Of a DNA stretch of 64,000 nt, positions 38,301-47,118 are shown piece after piece; positions within the stretch are counted from its first letter, which is position 1; each line of letters begins with the position of its first letter. The position numbers and the translations under genes were made by a program. The notes under the pieces were generated by a model. The model saw nothing but the letters and a program-made list of their open reading frames with translations. It searched no databases and was not told the origin of the DNA. This stretch comes from Symsagittifera roscoffensis (taxonomy: Eukaryota; Xenacoelomorpha; Acoela; Convolutidae), in the NCBI RefSeq assembly GCF_963678635.1, contig NC_087063.1:76841617-76905616 (forward strand), read 5' to 3'.

Positions 38301-41300
38301 CAGATTTGATTGGATAATTGGCGAAATAAATCAAAAAAATCCCAAAAATCGTTCAAAAGTTTGATTTTCCTAAATCCATAAAATTTTCTCTACTTAAGCA
38401 TGGAAATTGCCTCTGCTTTCCACACTCTGATTTTTAGATTGAAGATTTCTGAAACCCTGATTTTTTAGATTGAATCCTCATTATCAGATTTAATCAGTAG
38501 TTTTCGAGAATAATGACAAAATTTCTAAAAGTAAAAGTTTCAAACAATAAGGAATTTTCCGGAAGTCCATCTCGGTTTTTCTACAAAAAAAATAGGATTA
38601 CGGGGGGAAAATATAAGCACCATGTTAGTTTAAATGAACTATCAACCTCAGAATCAGTAGGTTACTTTTTGAAGAAGAAAGAAGTTTCCAAAAAAGTTCA
38701 AAAATTGGACATTTCCTAAGGCCATATTCTTTTTTTGAAAAGCAGGACATAGACGCTTGCACAAGGAAGATTCGCATAACTGGTTTTATTCTTTCGGTTA
38801 AACCCTTCATCTGCGATTTGGCAGGGTAATTTTTGAGAAAAGACGTAAAACTTTTTAAAATTAACCAAAATCTCAAAAAATGGTCTTGTTTGAGGCCATA
38901 ACTTGTTTTCTATCTCGGATTTGTGCATTTAATATTTGAGAGAATGAGAAAAATTCACAACAAATATGCGAAAAATCCTCCTATTGAAAATTACGAAGGC
39001 CATAGAACATGAAATAAAATGAAAAGAGACTAGCGAAACATCCAGGCACATAGAAGAGCAGCCGTTTTTTCATTTGGTCTCATCATTTTGAAAATTAGCT
39101 GTAGTTTTTGAGAAAAATTGAAAGTTCATAAAAGAGCTCAAAAATTTTCCAAAGCGAAAAAACGGAAAACAACAAATCCCATACATTTTCATGTTACATG
39201 TTTTTACAAACAGGAACTAACACTAGCCAAAAATAAAGCAAATAAAGCAGCAACATATGCCATTATATATTTTTTGCTTAAATAAGCTGAAAAAATGATA
39301 AAATTGGTTCATACCAAAAATTCAACCAAATGGGTACTTTTATTTGCAACTTGAGTTAGAAAAAAATATCTTCGTAATAACACACGACACTTCGCTTTTG
39401 TTCAAATCTGTAGTTCATTATCTCAAGAACCTTGAAAAATCCTTATGCGGACGAAGAAGACTAAATGCGCGAAAACTTTCAACCAATAACACCTTCAAAG
39501 TTTCACTTAATTTCCCTTTTCATTCATTTCAGATTTTCAAATACAGAAATCTTATTGGTATTAAATATTTTAGCATTCGGTCATTCTGGCAGTGAAAATT
39601 CAGCACTGGACAAGCGCACTTACTATAAAATTTCAACAAGGGAGTGTCAAAGGCTTAGCACGCAAGCTAAGCTGCGCTTCGCAAACACTAGAGGGAAAAC
39701 GACAAAAAAGCAGCTCTGTAAAGTGAAAAAATAAAAAGCAAGTCTCGAATTATTAAAACTTTTGCTACGTACCGGGTTCGTTTCGATGACCTCTAGATTT
39801 GGAGTCCCACGGCCTTCTCTCTCGGTCTTAGATGCTTAACGATCAATAAACACTATCCACAAAAAAGCAGAGAAGAGACGCTTTGAAAATTCCATTGCTA
39901 CAGATCGTGATTGTTTCAGAAGTGCCACCAATTGAGCGATTTTATTTGCGAGTTATATTGGAGGAAAAAGAAGATTCAAACTAATACACTACGCTCGCTA
40001 GCTCGGCAGTGTCATAAATCTCAAAATCATTTGTGAACTCTTTGATTTTTTTTAGAATAAAAACTTTCCAAAAATGAGGTTGAAAGGCTGCTGTAAAATA
40101 AAGTTTGCTGGCGAAAAATGGATGTTGAATGGACTCAACAGATATAGCGTGAGTGTTTAGATAGCGAAGGGGTTTAATTGGTGAGCGGGATTGTTGCTAA
40201 ATGCCGAACTGGCTCAAATGTTTCAAGTTCTGTTTGAAAAGAAGAAGAGTTTTGAACCTTGAGTTCCAGCTGGGCACTGTTCATGAGGAGTTCTAGCACA
40301 GCCTCGTGTGTGAAGTGTGAGTGGGTGGAGATGGTCTCCTGCACTGTCTTGTACTGCTTCATTCGGTTGGTTGCCTGTGCCATCTGAAACACACTCAACC
40401 ATCTCCACTCATAACCCACATTCATTACTGGACCAAGCCACTCAACAGATGAGACTATTTATAACAACGGAAAGAACCAACATACGAGCTGATATCATAT
40501 TTTGACCTTTCATGATGCATATATTATCGACAAACTACAATCTAAATGTTGCGCAAAAAGTTATGAGTAATTGTATCATCAATTTCAGAGACCATCATTA
40601 TGACTTTCAATTAGTCAAGTGATATTTCCACCGGGTAGTCAATCGACATTACAGCCCTGTTTCCATTGTTCAGTTGCATTTTCAAATTACTCTGTATTAC
40701 TTCCAAATTTTGAAATTTTTAAATCTACCAAAATCTACTCGCTTTTATCTGCTACTTTTTGCACAGCTACTAATGATATATAAAAAAAAACATTATTAAG
40801 TACAGCGGGCAGTAGTCATATGGTCTGAATGTCTTGATATCTGATTTAACTAGTACATAAATGGGGGGCCCTGTTGAGTGTGAGTGTTTCGGAATAGCAT
40901 AGTGAGCATATGGTTGTTGCATTGCATGTACCTTGCTGTTGTGCAGCAGCATCCACTTGAGTGTGGTGTTTGACTCCCGGATACAGTTGAGCAGTTTGTC
41001 TCTGTTGTCCAACAGGTAGTTCACAGTCAGCACCCCCTCCTTCAGGAAGTTGTTCACACTCACCCCACACTCGCCCATCTTCTTGTGCATCTTCAGCGAC
41101 AGTCGCTTCACGTTCTCTAGCATCAGACTCTGTGCCAAAGCTAGACGAGCTGCCCTTGAACAAAGCAACACAGCTGCTCTTTCTTTTCTTTTCCACCTCC
41201 CGCCAACCCCTCAACAATTGCAATAATAGGCTCACAGAAAATGTAAGGGGGTCAAAAAACGGGCCCGAATATAAGTGAATAAAATACACACTTTCATCGA

Positions 41301-43817
41301 AAACAGCACAAGTAGAATTACTAACGACCATTGTACATGTATAAACATCTTTGCAAATCTCTATAACCCATGAGTCATCTTAAGTCTACAAACGGAAATA
41401 GCTAGTAAGTATATGTTAGAGACAAGAAGAAAAGCGTATGTACTTGTATGGCTCCCACGCCTCTGCCAGATTGACTGGGATGGTCATGTAGAGGTTGATG
41501 ATCCAGTTGTCTGGGAAGAACTTGTCCACTATTCCCCTCATCTTGGCACTGTCCGAGTGCAGCAACTCAGGCACAAAGTACAGCATCACGTAGATCATAG
41601 AGGCCTGTCCAGACAATGCATGACTCCTACAACACCATACATACATACATACATACATACATACATACATACATACATACATACATACATACATACATAC
41701 ATACATACATACATACATACATACATAGAACAAAAGTATTCTCAATTAAGATTTCTAAAAGCTTTTTTTATTACCACCGCAATGTAAAACAGGTCCATAA
41801 TGAAAACTTTTGGCAGCCTTCTAACTGCGCTTATTTTGATCACAACGTGGTGAACCAGTTTATTCACTTTCCCACAATAGTTTTCAATCTTTGTTTATTC
41901 ACAATTGAACGGACGAGCGATTTGGGTTCCAATTCATTATTCGACAGAAACTGCTGCTATTATGCGCTTGCTGCTATTATAGGTCAACAGTTGACGAAAG
42001 AAATATCTGGGATCTCTCAATAGATTTCCCACAGCCCGTATGGTATCAAGCGGCTAATCTCAACCCATATAGACGAACAATCAAACGTTTTGGAATCCAT
42101 AAATATTTTTCCGGCCATTGATCTACTGATTGAGGCATTTTGCAGACATTGATACATTTGCGAGCATTATTGAGGCAGCTTTTCGTCTCCACCCCACCCC
42201 ACCCCAATCCTTTTGAACGGGGGGTGGGGGACTCGTGGAATATATCTCATGTCTTCTCTTTGAGTCACCTGTGTGTGGGGTTTGGGTAGAAGGAGATGAG
42301 ATTGTACAAGTCATCCGACTCCATCCTGCCACATACAATCTGGAGGAAGTAGTCGTTGAGAGGGACCCTTCTGAACAAACTCTCCGGGTAGTCCTGTGGC
42401 CGCACACTCTGCTTGTCCACAGAGGAGGAGTGGATGTAGCCGGTGGAGGCCAGTAGTTTGCACACTTCGTCTATGTGCGAGTCTGTGGACACGTGTGTGC
42501 CTCCATTGCGGTAGTAGAACACGAGCATCTTCTCCCTCACGTCTCCTAAAAAGAGACTCATTCGAAGAACATACAAACGTGCACAGAAGATACCAAGGTG
42601 AACGAAAGTTGAGTGGCTACTAGTTCCGGTCCCTCTACAGGAAGCAGACTGGTGCTTCCAACCACATCCTGGTCCATGAATTAACTCTCGTCAAGAAAAG
42701 CCAAGATGTCTTTATTAAGACTATATCAATATCAGTTCCATCTAGGAGCTGAAACGCACGCGACAGCCTTAGTCCGCTATGTCGTTTATAAATGGTTTTA
42801 TGTTGAAACTATATTAGAACCAATCATTAAATCTTAAATTACTAAGAAGCCGGTTCACTTGACATAAGTTCTTTTTTTCTAAATTCTTAGCTCTGAGTAG
42901 AGACTATTTCCCCCAAATGTTCTCAATGTGCACTCACCGGGTACCTTGATGTCCAAGAGCAGTAGCATCACCCCGTAGATGTAGACTGCCTCTGCCAGCA
43001 ACTGTTTGCCCTCTATAGTCTTGATCACACTGTCCACCGTCTCCTGCACAAAGGAGCCCTCTGACAGCTGAGTGACATACTTGTTCAGGTCGTCCACGTA
43101 CTTGTACACACTCTCGAACACCAGGTAGAACCTCTCTATGATGAGTTTGTGGTTGTCTCGGAACTCCTCGTTCAGATCCACCAGCTTCCCGTTCCCACTG
43201 TAACTCTTCTCAAAGCTCTCCGATATTCTAAGAACAAATGTCATTTTAATTTTGGGCTACATTTTGTGGCCTATACTTGTACAATACTACCTGCAAGGGC
43301 TGCCGTGTCCATAACTCTACATAATCGATGTACTTCAAAATCAGATATGCTCTTTCTAGCTCTCAACAAAAGAGATGTATATTTTTTGAGCTACGTTGAA
43401 GTGGCCAAGTCTTTACCTGTCAATCGAAAAGCCCTTCGTACTTGTTGCTTAAGGGCGAGGCATCATTACCCAGCCCAGGAAAATAACCAAAAAGATTGCA
43501 TCTAATTATAACCATGGACACAACCGCGGTCCTCCGTAACGAGCTGAACAGCTGGTATGTTGGTCCTTTCTATTATGCATCACCCATTACAACTTCTTTT
43601 CTTCAAATAATCAATTCTTTACTCACGTGAAATAGTGGAAGTCCATAAGGAGGGGTGCGTATTTCTCATGGTCCCCCTGGCCATTAAAAACTGGGGGGAT
43701 GAAGTCGGACAGTCTCAGTATCTCAGCTATGATCGCATTCCCCCGGGACACCAACTTGAGGATAGTTTGGCCACACAAGTTTTCCTCGGAGAGGAAGTCG
43801 CCCTGATTGTCGGCCAT
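32392..43817 (-). CDS. WASHC5: WASH complex subunit strumpellin, N-terminal half (8 exons)
   Basis: Strumpellin is a scaffold subunit of the endosomal WASH complex, which activates Arp2/3 to make actin patches for cargo sorting. Exons: 43817-43627, 43227-42938, 42545-42269, 41626-41444, 41154-40932, 40383-40258, 35934-35770 and 32540-32392. Their lengths keep one continuous frame of about 534 residues that follows the family from its first residues ([16 protein letters not shown]) through [25 protein letters not shown] and [15 protein letters not shown]. All junctions are GT-AG except the end of exon 8, which could only be a GC donor (cag/gcatga). Introns are 289-642 bp except intron 6 (4.3 kb) and intron 7 (3.2 kb), both full of repeats. 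The start ATG at 43817 is chosen because family similarity begins about 6 residues later. The family is about 1,160 residues long; no exon for the second half was found to the left, so the gene is partial, rearranged, or continues outside the window. Confidence 0.93.
33690..33850. repeat. R2 repeat copy in WASHC5 intron 7
   Basis: Contains the R2 phrases for the aatagcggagtttgcttt block, gaacttgaaagg, aaaatcaaatttgagcg and ttttttcctgaaaaaa in the same order as the other copies. A further partial copy of the left block lies at about 33290-33370. Confidence 0.5.
34195..34545 (-). mobile_element. tRNA-derived SINE copy 1
   Basis: The right part (about 34467-34545) read on the minus strand resembles a tRNA, with a B-box-like ggatcgaatctgg. 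The left part (34195-34222) carries a diverged copy of the shared tail hairpin (ggcgaagttgcactttgc). Head and tail are in the order expected for a minus-strand SINE. Confidence 0.5.
34855..35075. repeat. R2 repeat copy in WASHC5 intron 7
   Basis: Holds gtcgttcacg, a ttcgccttccttt block, atcgaatttgg, a tttttctaaaaaaa run, atcacgccctata and cttcaccgcattcaatgacac, in the R2 order. Confidence 0.5.
35595..35674. repeat. 20-bp minisatellite, four units
   Basis: Four tandem units of the form acgccaccagtagcatyaaa, alternating between catcaaa and cattaaa, in WASHC5 intron 7 about 100 bp beyond the exon 7 donor. Confidence 0.9.
36130..36202. repeat. About 23-bp minisatellite, three units
   Basis: aacgactcggagcaaa(a)tgaa occurs three times in tandem, the third with cag in place of cgg, in WASHC5 intron 6. 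Confidence 0.8.
36760..36985. repeat. R2 repeat copy in WASHC5 intron 6
   Basis: Contains gtcgatcacg, a tcgatagtcgagtttgc block, tttcaagcaaggaatgaac, aaaatcaaatttgcgcg, tcctgaaaaaaaa, atcacggcctata and a cttcac phrase in the R2 order. Confidence 0.55.
37252..37342 (-). mobile_element. tRNA-like SINE head with a 35-bp internal duplication
   Basis: Read on the minus strand, a tRNA-like segment with gagattcaaatctcgcg (B-box-like) follows gactagtccaagg. The segment cttggactagtcgtcttcc and onward (35 bp) is tandemly duplicated at 37272-37306 and 37307-37340. Confidence 0.5.
37798..38121 (-). mobile_element. tRNA-derived SINE copy 2
   Basis: The minus-strand head at about 38121-38054 has a clear tRNA-like layout: A-box-like gtggcgcagatgcg, an anticodon-arm-like gggactcctaatc, and B-box-like gatattcaaatctgg. 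The tail at 37798-37827 carries the perfect hairpin gcgaagc-tgc-gcttcgc within aacacagaggcgaagctgcg. It lies in WASHC5 intron 6, in the gene's own orientation. Confidence 0.6.
39650..39835 (-). mobile_element. tRNA-derived SINE copy 3
   Basis: The minus-strand head at about 39835-39766 contains gtgggactccaaatctagagg, similar to the anticodon arm of copy 2, and a B-box-like end next to gaacccgg. The tail at about 39664-39686 carries gctgcgcttcgcaaac. Confidence 0.55.
41637..41727. repeat. (ATAC)n microsatellite, about 91 bp
   Basis: About 22-23 uninterrupted ATAC units inside WASHC5 intron 3, only about 10 bp upstream of the exon 4 acceptor on the gene's strand. The open frames through it are artefacts of the repeat. 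Confidence 0.97.
42189..42230. repeat. C-tract/G-tract hairpin, possible G-quadruplex
   Basis: ccaccccaccccacccc is followed after about 12 bp by ggggggtggggg, so the tracts can pair or either strand can form a quadruplex. It lies in WASHC5 intron 3, about 40-80 nt after the exon 3 donor. Confidence 0.7.
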
Positions 43818-44084
43818 GTCTGCAACCCCCACTTTCTACAACTTACATGTATTTGTTCTTTAGTTTTCAACTCTTTAGTCGGGAATTATGTCAATTTACT
43901 ACTGACCATTTAATCTAAAAAATTAAATTGCATCAACCCCACCCACCATACACCAACGCGTTCAAAAACCTAAATTTATACACTTTCCGACTTAAAATAA
44001 AAGTTTGCAAGAACGCCAGGATCAGAGATGACCTGTGAATTCAATTGAAGCACGTGGAAAAGATGAAGGTGGCATCTATTGTAT

Positions 44085-44285
44085 ACACAGAGGCGAAGCT
44101 GAGCTTCTCACCACTTGCTTTACACGACAAACATAAAAAACATAAGAAATCGAAAACAAAATTCAAAAAGTTCAATTTTTACCTATTTTTTTTTCAATTG
44201 CATGCATACTGAAATATAAGGTCCGGCCCATACTCGAACCCCAGACCTAAGGGTAAAAAGGCGAAAGCGCTAACCCTAGGCCAAG
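44085..44285 (-). mobile_element. tRNA-derived SINE copy 4, upstream of WASHC5
   Basis: The minus-strand head at about 44285-44219 is the best tRNA-like one: ggttagcgctttcgcc (A-box region), cccttaggtctggggttcgag (anticodon to T arm, shared B-box form) and gggccggacc at the acceptor side. The tail at 44085-44109 carries acacagaggcgaagctgagc. Confidence 0.6.
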
Positions 44286-44519
44286 TAGGAAGGAACCTGG
44301 AAGAAGTTAAGAGAACAAAAAAGGGAAAAAAGAGAAGAATTTGTCAGGCTGGTTTTCGCAAGTGTAATTAGTTATCTATTAATCACTGTTTCGGCATAAT
44401 TAATTTTAAAATTTCTTAAATATGGGAGCCAAACAGTCATTATCCAACATTATCCCAAAAATAATTGTCGTACTATATCACTTTGTCTTTTTTGGTCATT
44501 GAGCACTCGGCACTTGCCT

Positions 44520-44640
44520 ATCTAGGCCATCTGCAGTGATGTTTAATTGCGCCACTTGGAATTTATTTTCGGAGCGCGTACTTCGTTTTCTTTTTAGCAA
44601 ATGATTTTAATTTTATTCTTACAAATCCAAAAAATTTAAC
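44520..44640. repeat. Weak R2-like repeat copy
   Basis: Shares the ttgcgccac, ggagcgcgtacttcgttttc and agcaaatga phrases with the R2 copy at about 34870-34940. Similarity is partial. Confidence 0.35.
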
Positions 44641-44986
44641 GCAGAACGCATCAAAAATATAATTCCGCTCTTGAAACGACGTATCACGAGGCAAATAAAA
44701 CGATTCAAAATAAGCCAAACAAATCATTCAATCAAAAAGTTATAAAAAGCAATTTATACAAAATCACTCATACGAAATCCTGTGACATAGTTATATCCAG
44801 AAAATGGTCTAGTAACCGGTTGCAATAACTTTGCTTATCACAAGGGTAGAGAACAAATCCACGAAAACTTCAATTAAAGAACAACTTCCAAAAACGGCTC
44901 CTGACTTGAGTCAAATTCAAGGCAATCTCAAAAATCACTTCTAATTGATCAGCACTTGCAGGTCACTTCATCTTAAAAGTAAGAAC

Positions 44987-45396
44987 TGGAACCTGATCTA
45001 AACTATATTTTATGATTGGATAAATTAAATGTTTTACCAATGTAAAGTATTTAATATTAACCAATCATGATCCATCTAACTAACAACCCACTTATTTGTA
45101 AGTGCTGAAGTTACTTGTAATTTCAGCACCAGAGAGATTTGAATTTAACTTAGAAATTAGTTGGACTCTCCCGAGCACTTCAGCAGCCGCAATAAACCAG
45201 TATACCCTAGATCTATTGAGCCTAGCAGAGACTAGTTAAACAACCTGAGACTAGATAGTATAAGAGTAAGATTAGGATCGGTATTAGACTAAGAAGTTGC
45301 ACGAATCTATCCGGCCGAAAATAAGATAGCGTGACGAGCAGACGGTGTACCCTATCCGAAATTACTCTATGAGTTATACACTCCAGTCCTAACTCA
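44987..45396 (+). repeat. 5' LTR of gypsy-2
   Basis: Begins tggaacctgatctaaac and ends gtcctaactca, giving TG...CA ends. It differs from the 3' LTR mainly near its right end (atacactccag against acacttcgg) and at one base near 45004. Confidence 0.9.
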
Positions 45397-45398
45397 TC

Positions 45399-45421
45399 TG
45401 GTGCGACCATAAGTCTCGAAC
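45399..45421 (+). other. Primer-binding site of gypsy-2
   Basis: TGGTGCGACCATAAGTC starts 2 nt after the LTR. Its reverse complement ends ...GGTCGCACCA and contains gttcgag at the T-loop position, as expected for the 3' end of a tRNA. The tRNA species is not identified. Confidence 0.75.
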
Positions 45422-46650
45422 AAGACCTTACTAGATTAGAATTAACCAAAAATAGATTAGAAATTAGACAAAAACATTTACAAAATGTTATACGACAATA
45501 ATTTAATTGAAATGTCTCTCCGACTCAATAGATCAGAGCCAATATTCCGAACCATAACAGAACTACCCGGAATTGGAAGAAGACCTCGAACCAAAGACGA
45601 CATACGACAAAGTTAGAAACTTGCCGTATAGTTATATGATAGTTCGGCAAAAGCCAGAACAAACTTTTATATTTCGAATACTACTTGCAATGAATTTAGA
45701 TTTCCATTTGCAAACATAAAACCTTGAAGTTAATCTTCAAAATCATTTCAGGCGCTAAACAAAATTAATATTATACAATAACGATTGATAAAAAGATCTA
45801 AGATCGTTTTCCTAAAACTCTGCAGTATTATACAAAACATGTTTGAAAAATATTTATTGGAAAATAAAAATAAAAATTAGTAGCATGACAATAAATGGTT
45901 AGTAATCATAAATCATCTTGTTGTTCCAGCTTCATCACCTAAAACATAACAGCAATCATCAACTCACTAATATCATCAAAACACTAAATCTTTCCTTTAC
46001 ACACATTTAAAAATTTATCAAAACTTAAATTCACTTAATTTTAAAACCAGATCATCAAGGCTTATCCTTGGATCTTAAATCATTTTCTACTTAATTAAAT
46101 TTCAAATTTGATCATCAAGGCTTATCCTTGGATCAAACAGAACAACTTTGTTCTCCCCCACCCACTTAATTAGTGTCTAACGACCTCAAACGTCGATTCA
46201 CTACCCAACCCTTTCTAAAGACCCAAGACTAATAGAAATTTTTAAACAAAACTAATCATTCAAATTAGGATAAACAGTGAAGAACTTCGGTTAATCATCC
46301 TTCACTTGATCCCCCCTCTTACCAGACCCAGGATAAATCTTAGACTTAGTAAGTTTAAAATAGTATCTAACGAACTACTCGCGTTCTAATTATACCTGAA
46401 CCTTGTGGATCGATTTACTATTCTCCAACCCTTGAACACAATCACTACCCCTAAGTAAGATTAAGTAAGTTAACACCTTAGCTTATACTAGTCACGAGAA
46501 AGTAAAAATCATTCTTCGGAATCGATATACTTTTCTCTCCAACCCTGAACAAATAGACCCAGGTTAAGCTAACCAAAAAATCGTAAGAACTAACAGTTTA
46601 GGAAAATAGAAATCATTTAACAACCTTTTGCATCCGTCATCCTAAACCTT
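45422..46650 (+). other. Long leader of gypsy-2
   Basis: Untranslated sequence of about 1.2 kb between the primer-binding site and the first ORF. It holds the duplicated hairpin listed next and several loose repeats of the type tctaacgac...ccaaccctt. No ORF of note. Confidence 0.6.
46050..46134 (+). promoter_or_regulatory. Duplicated hairpin in the gypsy-2 leader
   Basis: A 25-nt word, starting gatcatcaaggcttatcc and ending ttggatc, occurs at 46050-46074 and again at 46110-46134. Each copy folds with stem atcaagg/ccttggat around cttat. Paired leader hairpins could serve RNA packaging or dimerisation; this is inference from position only. Confidence 0.5.
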
Positions 46651-47118
46651 ATGTCATTTAAAAACCTAGGAAATAAACAAACAATCATTTTACACAATTG
46701 TGAAATAGATAACAAAAAATACGACCTTGTAATCACACCTCATACACAAACAGTTGGATACATTCGAACAAAACGACAAACACTAAAGAGAAAAATAATA
46801 ACTAAACAAAGACAAATAACACGAAGAAGATTTTCAAAAAATCGAAACGCATTTTCAGAATCAGAAACCAACAGTTTAGACGAACTTTACAAACTAAAAG
46901 AATCAATAGATAAAAATTACCCACTTCACGATCAATTATATTTTTCTGACTCAGAAACAACTTCAAATTCATCACAAAGAGGAAAAAGAAGAATAAAAAA
47001 ACAGTACAAACACAAACCAGTACATTTATACAATTGGAATCAACCAATTCGACACATTAATAATTACATATTAACAGTCATCGAACGGAAAAATGAGTTC
47101 AACGCACACCCCAGGTGA
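46651..47118 (+). CDS. gypsy-2 ORF1, basic protein of unknown function
   Basis: 155 codons, first ORF after the leader, starting ATG at 46651 and overlapping the start of gag by 26 nt in another frame. It is rich in K and R (RTKRQTLKRK near 39-48, RRRFSKNR near 58-65, RGKRRIKKQYKHK near 109-121), with an acidic and serine stretch between about 66 and 106. No known gag, env or zinc-finger domain was recognised. Basic clusters could bind RNA or act as nuclear-localisation signals. Its base composition matches the rest of the element, so it appears to be a resident gene rather than captured host sequence. It is unusual for Ty3/gypsy elements, which normally begin with gag. Confidence 0.65.
   Translation: MSFKNLGNKQTIILHNCEIDNKKYDLVITPHTQTVGYIRTKRQTLKRKIITKQRQITRRRFSKNRNAFSESETNSLDELYKLKESIDKNYPLHDQLYFSDSETTSNSSQRGKRRIKKQYKHKPVHLYNWNQPIRHINNYILTVIERKNEFNAHPR

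Noticed and set aside
41413-42023. ORFs with long HTYI or CMYV repeats
   Set aside because: They are translations of the (ATAC)n microsatellite and the antisense of WASHC5 exon 4.
44219-44285. Functional tRNA gene
   Set aside because: A and B boxes are recognisable, but arms do not pair well over the full cloverleaf and the sequence belongs to a repeated SINE-like family.
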